From Lonicera japonica (Eukaryota; Streptophyta; Magnoliopsida; Dipsacales; Caprifoliaceae): a stretch of 64,000 nucleotides of DNA. The notes beneath the pieces were generated by a model. It saw only the letters and a list, made by a program, of their open reading frames with translations. It made no database searches and was not told where the DNA came from. A program made the translations under genes and the position numbers. Positions 12,335 to 23,664 of this stretch are shown piece by piece (positions within the stretch are counted from its first letter, which is position 1; every line of letters begins with the position of its first letter). The DNA lies in the NCBI GenBank assembly GCA_021464415.1, contig CM038471.1:27997234-28061233 (forward strand), read 5' to 3'.

Positions 12335-13170
12335 GTTGAACTCGAAAATAGATTGTTTGGAAATTGGATAGTAAACAGTTTTGAATAGGCGCCCTTTAAA
12401 ACAATTTTGTTTCTTTTTGCTTATTGAAACATGGGAGATTTTTTTTCTATCTCCTTTCCTTCATTCAATTGTAATTGGTCAAAACTAAAAAGAGAGGTTT
12501 GATTGAAGTAAATTGTAATTGGTCAAGTATTTTTTTTTTCTTAATGCATAATTAATATAGTGTTACTGTGTGGTGTTCTTGTTTTTTTGTCAATTGAGAA
12601 AGTGTAGAATTGTAATGAGAATATAGAGAATTGTAGTGAGAGAAAGACTAAGACCAAATTTTCACGTACATGTGTGGCTCATCTGGAAAAGTATACGCAT
12701 TTAATGTTTTTTTATTTATTAATTAAAAAAATTAATGTATTAACTTGATTTAACCAGAGTTATAAGTCATAATTTTGGATTTTTTTTAATTGATCTTATC
12801 TGTCAAAGGGAAAAAATTAGTTAACCAATACAAGATGTTACAAGGGTAAGAGGCTTGTAGTAGGGTAATCATATTAATTTGAGCATGACATAATAAATTT
12901 TAATTCAAAGATCAACAAAAAAAATATATAATATTAATTATGCATTAAGAAAAAAAAATACTTGACCAATTACAATTTACTTCAATCAAACCTCTCTTTT
13001 TAGTTTTGGTGCTCCACGGATTATATATTGGAGACATTGAATGAAGAAAAGGAGATAGAAGAAAAACTTCCCATGTTTCAATAACCAAAAACAAACAAAA
13101 TTGTTTTAAAGGGCACCAATTCAAAACTGTTTACTATCCAATTTCAAAACAATCTATTTTCGAGTTCAAC
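12335..13170. mobile_element. 836-bp inverted-repeat (foldback-like) element
   Basis: The left arm (12335 to about 12560) and right arm (about 12930 to 13170) are reverse complements over about 230 bp, from GTTGAACTCGAAAATAG inward to CTTAATGCATAATTAATAT. The right arm has about 30 extra bases near 13000. The ~370-bp spacer is AT-rich and non-coding. A target duplication was not found, so the ends may extend slightly further. Confidence 0.75.
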
Positions 13171-13242
13171 AAAGTGCTACAAACAAACTCCAAACTTGAT
13201 AATTTTATACCAAACTTAATTTTACAAGAGAAAGAAAAAGTA

Positions 13243-14220
13243 CTAAGAGAAATAAGAGAAAAGAAAAGTAGAAAACAAAGCCTCAATAATTTCTTTATTT
13301 GAATTCTCTAGTTTAAAACCTTTAAAAAGCTCGATCGTAGGTTTAATTAGGGTTGTATTTATAACAGGTAAATCAGAAACCTTTTCTTTTCTTGTCTGTT
13401 TAGATAAAACCTTGATTTTATCCAGCGAGTCTTCTATATGAGTTAATTGAGAATCAAAAGTTTGCATGTAAAGGTTAGCATAATTACTTTGTTTAATAAT
13501 ACATTCCACCCCATCAGCCATAGGTACATGCCCTTTAGTAGAGAAAGTGGCAAAAACACTTGTATTAAGACTTTTATCTTAATCAATATCAATCTTTTGT
13601 AACTTAGGAGGGGGGTGTAATGCTTAAACAATTCCTCAATCAATATTCCAGGACTTATAAAAGTTTTCAAGAACATTATTTTCAGGAAAATCCATCTTAT
13701 ATTCTATAGGGTAATTAGCAAAAATGACCCCTGAAGTTTGACAAAATCCTAACGCTTGTACCTAAAGTTTAATTTTTTGTTGAAGAATCCTTAAAGTTTT
13801 TAGTATGTCCCTCACTCGTCCAAAACTGGATGTCTCGTTAAAAATTTGGATGGAAAACACATGTGGTTGGATGAGCAAGGGATAAATTTCAAACTTCAGG
13901 AGTTATTCTTAGAGGTTTTCCATCCAGATTTTTAATGGGGTATCCAGTTTTGGACGAGCGATGGACAAATTAAAAACTTTAAGAATGTTTCAACCGAAAA
14001 TTCAACTTTAGGGACAAGTGAGGGAATTGTGTCAAACTTCAAGGGTCATTTTTGCTAATTACCCTATTTAATAATATGTTCATAAAACTATGAAGCAAAA
14101 GGAAATCATAAAATAGAGTTTTAAAGACTTCTTGTTGTTCATCACTATAATAAGTGAAAAAACCATTTTCTAAAATCTTTATATTTTTCTTGAAAAAAAT
14201 ATTTATTGATATCATTTTGA
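13243..14220 (-). pseudogene. Decayed retroelement-like ORF, family uncertain
   Basis: Read on the minus strand, open segments lie on both sides of a MITE (13709-14064). The upstream part contains KYKDFRKWFF and EVFKTLFYDF. The downstream part contains LNTSVFATFSTKGH, MADGVECIIKQSNYANLYMQ and a likely coiled coil (LTHIEDSLDKIKVL). The tone recalls the region between movement-protein-like and gag-like segments of plant pararetrovirus-related or other retroelement polyproteins, but I cannot place it firmly. Several stops make it non-functional. A profile search would be needed to name it. Confidence 0.4.
13709..14064. mobile_element. MITE, nearly palindromic throughout
   Basis: The left end GGGTAATTAGCAAAAATGAC is matched by the inverse of the right end, and the pairing runs with gaps through most of the 356 bp. 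It therefore folds into one long hairpin. It lies within the decayed ORF at 13243-14220. The target duplication is short (possibly TA) and not certain. Confidence 0.8.
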
Positions 14221-14564
14221 TTATAAATAAGGGTTAAAGTTGTTGAATCATTACGGCATTGATAAAGGTCGTCTAGTCCAATGTTTTTATAATGGTCTCA
14301 ATCCAAGTTCTCCTAACATGATAAAGTCCATGCATAAGGGAAAGTTCATGCACCTTGCTCCACTGAAGCCTAAACCTTTTTAACTAAACTTGGAGAAGAT
14401 TTACAACAATGGGATGCTTCCTATGAATTTTCTAGGTCTAACCTAAGCCCTAAAACAGGTGGTAGGTATGAAATCAAGAGTGACCAAGAGTTAAAGAACT
14501 TAATGTAAGGTTTTAACCAAGGTTTGATAACTTTGAGAAAAGCTAAGGGAACAAAGGTATATAC

Positions 14565-17237
14565 CTCCCACAGTAGAGAAAAGCCCTTAAGATTCAGGGC
14601 TAAGTGGCGAGAAACCTGGTCCATAGCGTCATAGAGGACGGCAAGAATAAAACCGCCCCAATCGTAGTCGAACATGATGCTGAAGTCCCGGAGATAGGGC
14701 AGCCACCAGAGATGGGCCGTGGCCCCCCCACGGGCCTCGAACAGATCATGGAGCGTCAGTAGAAGAAGGACGCGGGCATACTGGCGCGCCTCTTGGCGGG
14801 TCATCGGCGCTCCTGAGGCAACCAATCGAGCTCTCTATGTGGCTAGCCGAGTAACTAAGACGGCCCGAGGAATCGTATCGCCGGAACTCCGTCGCTCCGG
14901 AAACCATCCTAATGCACCGACAATTCCCTCTGCTATCAAACGCAAGGGGACATCGATCTGTATAGGGACCCCCCTGAAGGAATCCCGGTCAGAGCAAACA
15001 AGTCGAGGGGGGTCATCGTCATCTCCCCCCAGCTCCAGTGAAAAGTGTGAGTGGTGTCCCACCAGTGATAGGCCAGAGCTGACACCAATACAGCTGCCCT
15101 AGATACCCGCCCCGGGAGGGCATCGAAGAGAGAGCCAAAAGGAGTCGCAAGAAGCAACTCCTGGACACTTGCGACTCCGGGACAGAAGCCGGTGCCTGTC
15201 GCCACTCTAAAGAAATGGTGTTGGGGGAACCCCAACCACGGCTAACCCACTACAGACAAAAAGAACGAGTACAACATTATGAGGGTACTTTGGTGTAATT
15301 ATGAGAGATATAGGGTTATAAGGGTAAACTATGTAATTTTCCAAACCTGAGAGTACTTTGGTGTAATTATGAGAGATATAGGGTTATAAGGGTAAATTAT
15401 GTAATTTTTTAAACCTGAGCATACTTTGGTGTAATTATGAGAGATATAGGGTTATAAGGGTAAATTATATAATTTTCCAAAACCTGAGGGTACTTTGGTG
15501 TAATTATGAGAGATATAGGGTTATAAGGGTAAATTATGTAATTTTCTAAACATGAGGGTACTTTGGTGTAATTATGAGAGATATAGGGTTATAAGGGTAA
15601 ATTATGTAATTTTCCAAAACCTGAGGGTATTTTGGTGTAATTATGAGAGATATAGGGTTATAAGGGTAAATTATTTAATTTTCCAAAACCTGAGGGTACT
15701 TTGGTGTAATTATGAGAGATATAGGGTTATAGGGGTAAATTATATAATTTTCCAAACCTGAGGGTACTTTCGTGTAATTATGAGAGATATAGGGTTATAA
15801 GGATAAATTAAGTAATTTTCCAAAACTTGAGGGTACTATGGTGTAATTATGAGAGATATAGGCTTATAAGGGTAAATTACGTAATTTTCCAAACCTGAGG
15901 GTACTTTGGTGTAATTATGAGAGATATAGGGTTATAAGGGTAAATTATGTAATTTTCTAAACCTGAGGGTACTTTGGTGTAATTATGAGAGATATAGGGT
16001 TATAAGGGTAAATTATGTAATTTTCCAAAACCTGAGGGTACTTTGGTGTAATTATGAGAGATATAGGGTTATAAGGGTAAATTATGTAATTTTCCAAAAC
16101 CTGAGGGTACTTTGGTGTAATTATGAGAGATATAGGGTTATAAGGGTAAATTATGTAATTTTCCAAACCTGAGGGTACTTTCGTGTAATTATGAGAGATA
16201 TAGGGTTATAAGGATAAATTATGTAATTTTCCAAAACTTGAGGGTACTATGGTGTAATTATGAGAGATATAGGCTTATAAGGGTAAATTATGTAATTTTC
16301 CAAACCTTAGGGTACTTTGGTCTAATTATGAGAGATATAGGGTTATAAGGGTAAATTATGTAATTTTCCAAAACTTGAGGGTACTATGGTGTAATTATGA
16401 GAGATATAGGCTTATAAGGGTAAATTATGTAATTTTCCAAACCTGAGGGTACTTTGGTGTAATTATGAGAGATATAGGGTTATAAGGGTAAATTATGTAA
16501 TTTTCCAAAACATGAGGGTACTTTGGTGTAATTATGAGAGATATAGGGCTATAAGGTTAAATTATGTAATTTTCTAAAACCTGAGGGTACTTTGGTGTAA
16601 TTATGAGAGATATAGGGTTATAAGGGTAAAATATGTAATTTTCCAAAACCTGAGGGTACTTTGGTGTAATTATGAGAGATATGGGGCTACGGGGGTAAAT
16701 TATGTAATTTTCCAAAACCTGTGGGTACTTTGGTGTAATTATGAGAGATATAGGGTTATAAGGGTAAATTATGTAATTTTCCAAACCTGAGGGTACTTTG
16801 GTGTAATTATGAGAGATATAGGGTTATGGGGGTAAAATTATGTAATTTTTTAAAACATAAAGGGTATCACAAGTAAAAGTATGTGTTCACTAAATCGGAT
16901 GTTATCTCTACGAAGACATGCATATTAACATTGGTTTAAATAACATACAGGAAACGACAGGAATAAACGTACGAATAAAAAGAAGACATACCAGAGATCG
17001 ACGACGAATCTCGTGAGAAACAGGCTCCATCAAAAGCCACGGAACGTCCGGGACCGAAGCAGCCCGGGTAACGTCTTGGTAGACCACCGCCCGACCGCGG
17101 TCCACCCCATCCTCGACATACCAGTCCAGGTCCTCCTAGTCGTCATGATGAGGACTGCAACGGAGAACGCCCTGAGCGTCGGTAAAAGTCACCTCATCCT
17201 GGTCACCCTCTAATCTATCCGGCTGTGCGGGATCCAT
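14565..17237 (-). pseudogene. Antisense PMD gene, exons 1-2, copy in P1
   Basis: The gene runs opposite to its host element. Exon 1 (17237 to 16992) starts MDPAQPDRLEGDQDEVTF and ends at a GTATGT donor. Intron 1 is filled by a minisatellite and ends in a pyrimidine-rich TAG acceptor. Exon 2 (15249 to 14565) encodes the plant mobile domain, with TPFGSLFDALPGRVSRAAVL, HWWDTTHTFHWSWGEMTMTP and LDLFALTGIP, and ends at a GTATAT donor. PMD proteins such as Arabidopsis MAIN and MAIL1 are nuclear factors linked to transcription and transposon silencing. Lesions against the B copy are a TAG in exon 1 (17136-17138) and the loss of one base in a C-run near 14972. Exons 3-4 are missing. What the transposon-borne protein does is unknown. 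Confidence 0.8.
15281..16860. repeat. 68-69 bp minisatellite in PMD intron 1 (P1)
   Basis: About 23 tandem copies of a 68-69 bp unit (start GAGGGTACTTTGGTGTAATT, end TTTTCCAAAACCT). Some units lack one A. The array sits exactly between exon 1 and exon 2 of the antisense PMD gene, and the B copy has the same unit in the same place (60465-61905). Confidence 0.95.
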
Positions 17238-17373
17238 CGGTGTATATGAAAGTGGTGAGAAAGTCAGAAAAAACAGAAAAGCGGCAGGGCTTCCGCGCTT
17301 GAGAGAAGAGAGAAAGAGAGCTAGAGAGAGAAAGAGAAAGGAGAGAATGAGGTGGAATGAGCTCAGCAAGGGG

Positions 17374-17428
17374 CTTATATAGTGAAAAGGATTGTCGCGC
17401 GACAAAGGGCCACATTGTCGCGCGACAA
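17374..17428 (-). promoter_or_regulatory. Antisense PMD promoter in P1: TATA box and two palindromes
   Basis: The minus-strand TATA box CTATATAAG is at 17374-17382, about 140 bp before the start codon. Two perfect copies of TTGTCGCGCGACAA lie upstream at 17392-17405 and 17415-17428. Confidence 0.7.
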
Positions 17429-18266
17429 TCACCCCCCTCCCCTGAGTTTTTGACCTTTGTCTCATTTTATCTCCTGCAGGGGTACTTCAGAGGAGCAGTT
17501 TTCGAAAAAATTGCTAAAAAACCGCACAAACATGATGCAAAATTCAAGGAAAAGACTTCCAAATCATCTCTCCGAAAAATGCGAGAACGAAATGCCACGG
17601 CCAAAAGTAATCTCTGATCTCCCATGAAGACCGAGACCATCAAAGAGAAAAAGCAAGATAAGACGGGAATAGAAAAAATTGAAAGAGTAGAAAAGAGAAA
17701 GAACCCGCATAAGCGCCCAAAGCAAGCGAGAGAAACAGAAATACAGAGTGACAGGGAGAGCCACACCAAAAGTGACACCTAGGCCAAAACCGGCTCAGGG
17801 CTTCGTTTTGGGTGAGTAAGGCTCCTGATAACGACAAAGGGATAAAAAGACTCCTGGTCAAAAACAGAAAAGGCCAGGAAAAGTCTTTCCTAAAAGAGGG
17901 AGAAATAAGGGCATCGAAAAATAGAATACGATGAGGGGCCCACCAAAAGAGAAAACTAAGAAGAGAACAGAGATCAGAGATGGAACTTTCAAACAAATTT
18001 TCTTTTCAGCACGATACAGAATAGATGGTTTGGAAATTCTCGGACCATCACTCTGCGGAGAGCAAGAGAAATCCGAAAACTACCTTCTGAGAGAAGTATC
18101 TTCCCTTGGAGAAAACATGAGAGTAAAGTTCAGAAAGATACAGGAAAACGGACATCCAGATAAAAGATCAGACCTCGAGGAGCTCTTTTCACCCTCACTA
18201 AAATTTCTCTCTCTCACTCAAGCAGTCTAAGAGAGACAACAAACAAATTTTCCAGAGTACAAACAC
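17429..18266. other. Non-coding region upstream of the antisense PMD gene (P1)
   Basis: Purine-rich on the plus strand, with no convincing gene. It aligns with 62517-63330 of B, and part of it (about 17665-17830) aligns with element C at 20480-20660. It forms the start of the sense 3' UTR and the distal upstream region of the antisense gene. Confidence 0.6.
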
Positions 18267-18894
18267 AAGTCCTTTTCGGAGGCAAATCACAAACACAAGC
18301 CCTCGCCAGAGGCAAAAGTACTCACAAAAGCCCTCCCAGAGGCAATTTTCTTTCTTCTTACAGATCAGAAGCCCTCCCAGAGAGGCACAGTGGAGCAATG
18401 GTAGTCCTCCCACCTGAGGCGCAAAATGGATCAATGGTAGTCCTCCCATGTGAGGCTAGTGGAGCAATGGTAGTCCTCCCACCTGAGGCGAAGCCCTCCC
18501 AGAGAGGCACAGTGGAGTAATGGTAGTCCTCCCACCTGAGGCGCAAAATGGATCAATGGTAGTCCTCCCATCTGAGGCTAGTGGAGCAATGGTAGTCCTC
18601 CCATGTGAGGCTAGTGGAACAATGGTAGTCCTCCCACCTGAGGCGCAAAATGGATCAATGGTAGTCCTCCTATTTGAGGCTAGTGGAGCAATGGTAGTCC
18701 TCCCACCTGAGGCGAAGCCCTCCCAGAGAGGCACAAGAGAGCAATGGTAGAACTCCCATCTGAGGCTAGTGGAGCAATGGTAGTCCTCCCATCTGAGGTA
18801 AGTAGAGCAAATTAAAGCCCTCGAAAGAGGCAATGAGGTAACAAAAGCCCTCTCCGGAGGCAAAACCAAACACAAGCCCTCTTCGGAGGCACTC
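18267..18894 (+). repeat. 3' UTR tandem array of short hairpins (P1)
   Basis: About 20 units have the form CCTC-loop-GAGG, such as TCCTCCCACCTGAGGC and GCCCTCCCAGAGAGGC, spaced 18-50 bp apart. One unit (18878-18889) reads CCTCTTCGGAGG, a four-pair stem closed by a TTCG tetraloop; a C(UUCG)G loop is very stable in RNA. The array ends about 100 bp before the polypurine tract. B has the same array at 63338-63916. Confidence 0.8.
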
Positions 18895-18994
18895 ACAAAC
18901 ACTTTTTGCATACACACACTTTCTTAGAGTTCCTGCGGGAGCCATGGATCATGGTATCTTCCAGTCGCCTCAAATCCTTGCAAGTAAGGAGCTT

Positions 18995-19008
18995 GAGTCG
19001 AGAGGGTC
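18995..19008 (+). other. Polypurine tract of P1
   Basis: GAGTCGAGAGGGTC stands directly before the LTR start TGTAGACACC. The D family has the same core, GAGAGGGTC, before its 3' LTR. Confidence 0.8.
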
Positions 19009-20163
19009 TGTAGACACCCCGATCCGTGACCCCCGCAAGAACCCTAACGACCTTCGAGAACTACTGTTTCTGGGCCCGGGACCCACCCGAGCACCCGAAA
19101 CTACCCCAAAAGGTTTTGTTGGCCAAACAAACCTATTTTTAAGAGAGATTGTCGCACGACAAATGGGTATGTCTCGCGACAATCCCCACTATGTTGCACG
19201 ACAATCCCTCCTGACACCAGACCATCCACTCTCTGACATATCAGTCTGTCAGAAATATCACTTCAGCCGTTTGTCGCGCGACATTGGACACACCCCAAGG
19301 GTTTGGGAGAGCAACTTGGGATTGAAGAATTCTAAGCTTTAAATCTGATTTTCTAGTTTTTTATTAAGAATTATATATTATCGTCTTATTTCTAAAGAAT
19401 TATCGAATCTATTCCCGACATTCGACGTGTCCGGTCTCTAGAATCGAATTCTCGGAAATATCTGAAGAAGGAAAAGATTATCATCGCCGGAAATCTCTCT
19501 GCCGTATTATATTTTCTTTCTTATTATTATTCTCGTCGGGAAGGTAAAGAAAGTCTCTTCTAGTATTTAACATTAAATATCTGTGTACTTGTTTTATTTA
19601 TATCGTTGTTATCTGAGAAGTAACACGGTTGTGAGAATCCGGACCTTTGGGGTATTTTAAACTGGGGGTGATATTAAAATCTGAAAACTTTACAAAAATA
19701 TTTTCATAAATCAAAATTGCGCAAAAGGCCACCAGACCCACCTCATTGCATGCATATCTCATGTTTTCTAGCATAAACAACATATTCGCATAATTTTCTC
19801 AATACGAGAAATTTGAATTGAAATGTACCCGTACACGTCGGAGAATCTTGTGTGCCAAAGGCCCCATTATACACCACGAATGACCTTCCCAATAAAGGCC
19901 AAAGTGCTATCTGATGATACACCAATCTCCATCAAAACCGTTCAACCTCAGGGGGTCCCTCAAAATCCACACATACCCATTCGTCGTCAAGAAAGGCGCA
20001 TCATACAGAAACGGTCGTGGCTGATAATCATCACGAAATACATGATCAACAGGAAGTGTGTGAGTAAGAGGAAGATATGCTAAGAAGAGAATGAAAAGTT
20101 TGAAAGTTTAAAAAAAAAAAAAAAAAAAAAAGAATGTGATATTTTTGTTGCCCAGCTCACACT

Positions 20164-20231
20164 GTCGTTTGGGAACTTGTTGTATGACAAGTTCCTTGTC
20201 ACACAACAAGTGGGGGGTAATCCCAAACGAC
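20164..20231. other. 68-bp nested palindrome in element C
   Basis: Three sets of perfect arms nest around one centre: GTCGTTTGGGA with TCCCAAACGAC, ACTTGTTGT with ACAACAAGT, and TGACAAG with CTTGTCA. Together they give about 27 base pairs, with a 9-base interruption on one side. Confidence 0.85.
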
Positions 20232-21235
20232 AAAATCAACAAAGTTTTGACAAAAATTTTGCAAAAATTGACTCTTTGGACGTGACTCTTTGGACGTTTA
20301 AAAGACTTTCCGGTTAGTTTTCTAAGATGAACAGATTGAGAATCACTAACACATGCACGACGAAGTAAGATACAAAGCCCAAAAGCTGAATTTTGAGATC
20401 TGTGGTGGAGTCGAGCTTTGAGGAATGATCAGTCCCAGACACAGTTCAAATCTGGCAAAAGAGGAAGGTGTAAAAGAGGAATCGGGTACAAGAAAAAATT
20501 GAAAGAGTAGAAAAGGGGAAAATCCCGTGGGTCCAAGTGAGGAAAAAGTGAGAAAAAACAGAAATGAAGGAAGAAAATCGATAGGGAGAGCCACACTAAG
20601 AGTGACAGCTGTGCCAAAAAGGCAAAGGGCTACGTCTTAGGTGAGTAAGGCTCCTGTTTGAAAAAAAAAAAAAAAAAAAAAAAGAGAAGAAATATCCGAA
20701 AGCCAAAACAATGGGCTGGATATTCCCAATAATGCAAATGAGGGAGCAATAAGGGCATCAAAAAACAGAAAATGATGCGGACCAGCACCTTCCTCTGATA
20801 AGCCAGAGGGTAACTAGAGAAGGAACTGAGATTTTCAGAAAAGCTTTATCCCCATGTTCAAAGAAGTAAAGCCAGAGGGTAGAGTTGAAAACTGAGTCCA
20901 CTACTACGCACGAAAGTCTGAGATTCAAAGAGAACCAACCCAATTTCTTGATGACAGAAGAAGAGTCAAACTGAGGGTAAGAACAGATTTTGAAAAAGGC
21001 AACACTTGAACTTTCCATATTCTCTTTAGCATAACTTTCTTGCCACAAGATGAGTAGGCATATATGATCAACGGCCAAGAACAGAGGCAACGCAAGGAGA
21101 AGGGTCGAAGGATAAGGAAAAATATGGACAAATATCCTCAAGAACATGTCTCGAATTATGTGATTTGACATAAAGTTGATGGAGTAATATGATTCTGAAG
21201 AAGACCCTATTGACGGAGTCAATCCTAAACCTTAG

Positions 21236-22040
21236 ACTGTGACAGCAAGACGGTGCGACAGGTGCTGACCCCGCCGCTCTTGGCAGTTTTAACATCACCT
21301 CTTTTGGCTGTGTCAGCAAGTACGAAGTCTTATCATGAAGACCTCTCGCTCTTGGCAGTCACTTACATGTCATACCTTCTGAGGGTGGCCAGGAGCGCCA
21401 TTTCTTGGAAACCGTCATAAGGGAATATCTCCCGACGTTCAGCCTTAGACTATGTCAGCAAGACAGTGCGACAGGTGCCGACCCCGCCGCTCTTGGTAGT
21501 CTCTAACACAACCTTTTCAGGCTGTGCCAGCAAGATGGTGCGAGAGGTGCAGACCCCCCACTCTTGGCAGTCGCTAACATATCGTACCTTTCCTTCCCTT
21601 TTGGATGTGTTCCATGGGAATTTACAAGTCAACCCAGATTGTGTCAGCAAGATGACGTCCTATCGCGAGGACCAATCACTCTTGGCAATCTTAACTCAAC
21701 CTTTTCAGGCTGTGCCAGCAAGATGGTGCGAGAGGTGCAGACCCCCCACTCTTGGCAGTCGCTAATATGACATTCCTTCTGAGGGTGGCTAGGAGCGCCA
21801 TTTCTTAGAAAACTATCATAAAGGAATATCTCCTGATAGACAACCTCGGTTATGCCAGCAAGATGGTGTGACAGGTGCCGACCTGACCACTCTTGGTAAC
21901 CAATAACATCCTCCCCAAAAGTTAGGGAGTTTCAGCACATTCTCCATGAGATCAGGGAGTTTTGTCACATGGTTATGACAACAAGATAGTGCGATAGGAG
22001 CAAACCCCGCTACTCTTGGTAACCATTTCTTCCCCAGAAG
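21236..22040. repeat. Tandem repeat array in element C
   Basis: About seven degenerate units of roughly 70-190 bp carry the block GTCAGCAAGACGGTGCGACA to CTCTTGGCAGT. The ends of each block (TGCCAGCAAGA and TCTTGGCA) can pair with one bulge, so each unit may form a hairpin with a ~30-base loop. Confidence 0.65.
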
Positions 22041-22266
22041 ATTGGGAAGCTTTATCACGACGAAGTCAAGAAGGTGTCATTCTGAAAGAATATAAACTCC
22101 AAGAACTTTTTCAGATACATTTGCAAAGAACGAGAAGTGTTCGTGAGAATAGGCCATTCAGAGGGTAAAATGGTAAGATTGGTGCATCCCGCAAGCTGAG
22201 GGTAAACATCGATAAGCTTGAAAATTCTGAAAGAATATAAACTCCTATCGCACGCCCCAACCGTAG

Positions 22267-23131
22267 GCGAGCGCCTACGTATTCATTCGTAGAATGAAAT
22301 CAGAGTCTCGTAGTTCCATTCTTTTGGAAACTGTTTTTGTATTTTTGTTTGTTTTGAAAACGTGTCAAAACGGATTTTTAAATTTCTTGTAAAATTAAAA
22401 AGGACTAGTTTAGAAAGCAGCGAACTTCTTTGCAAGTTATCTAATTTTCTGTATTAAAAGTGAAATTAAATGCAGTATTGAAATTAAGGAGGGTTGTAGA
22501 AAGACGTACCTGATGCGCTTGAAGAAGAAATAAGAACCTTGCCTTGATTGCTCCTTTCTCTCTCTAGAAATTCTCTCTCTAGAACTCTCTCTTAGAATTT
22601 CTCTAAAATGACTCTCTAATAATTCTGACAGAATTCCTACTTACTAAAGACACTATTGAGTGTTGATGTCTCAAAATGAGAGCCCAAGGGTCCTATTTAT
22701 AGCAAAAATCTCGCCAAAAACGCTCCAACAGAGGCCAACCGCAGGGGGTAGCCGCAGGGCATGCGGCTGGGAGCGTGCGGTTGGGGGTAGCCGCAGGGCG
22801 TGCGGCTGAGGCGTGCGGTTGGGGCGTGCGGCTAGGAGCCAACCGTACGGTTGGGAGCCAACCGTGCGGTTGGGGGGCGTGCGGCTGGCTATCAAAAAAT
22901 GCAATTTTTCTAACGGGACGCTGCCTCGCACCCCGCGACCTGATCGGGCAGGTCGAACCCCGTCCTAGTAAGCGAAGTGGCGACAAGGTTATGGCAGATT
23001 CCCGACGCGCTCGAAAATCAGGGCTTCCCTTAGAGGTCTTCTATATGCATGGCGACTCAAGACTTGATGCATAAATGCTTGCTTGTATGAAAATCAAGTT
23101 CACACGAGAGTCGTGGATTGGGGTGTTCACA
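22267..23131 (-). repeat. Truncated C-family LTR
   Basis: Matches the right two-thirds of the solo LTR 48310-49612. Read on the minus strand it starts TGTGAACACC and has an array of GC-rich palindromes (about 22736-22885, including CCAACCGTACGGTTGG at 22839-22854) upstream of a TATA box (22693-22702). Confidence 0.8.
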
Positions 23132-23664
23132 ACGGTAAAACTCCCTCTAAAGTAAAACAAACTCTTATCACTTGTATTTGCATTTCTCAAAACTAAAACA
23201 CTAGATCTCGGAACATAAAGGTTCTTCATCCCTTTTCCCATTTTTCCCAAATTAGGGTTTCTACTTAGAAAGTAGTAGACTGTCAGTAAAAGCATCCAAG
23301 TTTTTCAATATAGAATAAACATATAAAGATCACTAGAGACTGAAAGGGCGGAATGGGTGCTTAACACCTTCCCAAACCGGAATATAGTTTCCGAACCCTA
23401 TAGAATCTTGGTTTCGTAGACAAACGTGTAAAGAAAGGCTTGTCTATAGCCTTTCCTCTTACACAACCATTTTTGTCCATTTTCTCGTAAAACGTACTAG
23501 CGACTCTGAATGAACCCCTTTGCATCTAGAAATAGAACATAGGGACATCTGATATGAATCAACAAAGACACTCTAGCAAATGGAACGAAGGAATCCGTTC
23601 CGACGTTTCAGACGCCCAACCGAGCAGGGACGAGACCCGGGGGTCGCATTTGCGGATTCTCACA

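Larger units (their letters stand above)
19630..23131. mobile_element. Nested mosaic element C
   Basis: Bounded by TGTGAGAATCC and GGTGTTCACA and flanked by the 5-bp duplication ACGGT. The right 865 bp (22267-23131) are a truncated LTR of the family seen whole at 48310-49612. Part of the interior (20480-20660) resembles the region upstream of the antisense PMD gene in P1 and B, in an orientation opposite to that expected from the LTR. A tandem repeat (21236-22040) occupies the rest. I see no gag or pol. It looks like an internally deleted and partly inverted copy. Confidence 0.7.
14547..23664 (+). mobile_element. Tat-lineage element P1, 3' portion
   Basis: This is a plus-strand copy of the A/B family that keeps only its 3' half: part of the antisense PMD gene, the 3' UTR with a hairpin array, the polypurine tract and the 3' LTR. 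Its left edge is abrupt. Homology with element B starts at about 14547 (B 59745), inside intron 2 of the PMD gene, so gag-pol has been lost. A second element (C) sits in its LTR. Confidence 0.85.
19009..23664 (+). repeat. 3' LTR of P1, split by element C
   Basis: The LTR runs 19009-19629 and resumes at 23137-23664, ending GGATTCTCACA. The intervening 3.5 kb is element C with target duplication ACGGT (19625-19629 and 23132-23136). The two LTR pieces total about 1150 bp against 1544-1564 bp in A and B. One deletion near 19290 removed the TATA box and some palindromes, and another near 19610 removed about 300 bp. Four palindrome sites remain, three of them altered. Confidence 0.88.

Noticed and set aside
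15281..16860. CRISPR-like array or repeat protein (23-residue repeats readable on the minus strand)
   Set aside because: The units are contiguous with no unique spacers, so this is a minisatellite. The repeated peptide arises only because some units are 69 bp; the array lies between splice sites of the PMD gene.
18198..18917. Proteins with repeated GGRTTIAPL-type peptides on the minus strand, and the same at 63328-63995
   Set aside because: These are translations of the 3' UTR hairpin array. The frames have no independent support and differ in the two copies.
19823..20083. 86-residue plus-strand frame in element C
   Set aside because: No family is recognisable. The opposite strand reads as plausibly (for example GRPFLYDAPFLTTNGYVWIL-like wording), so neither is supported.
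22671..23074. Arginine/proline-rich frames over the GC-rich palindromes, and the same at 49060-49462
   Set aside because: They are read from the LTR palindrome arrays on both strands; nothing suggests translation.
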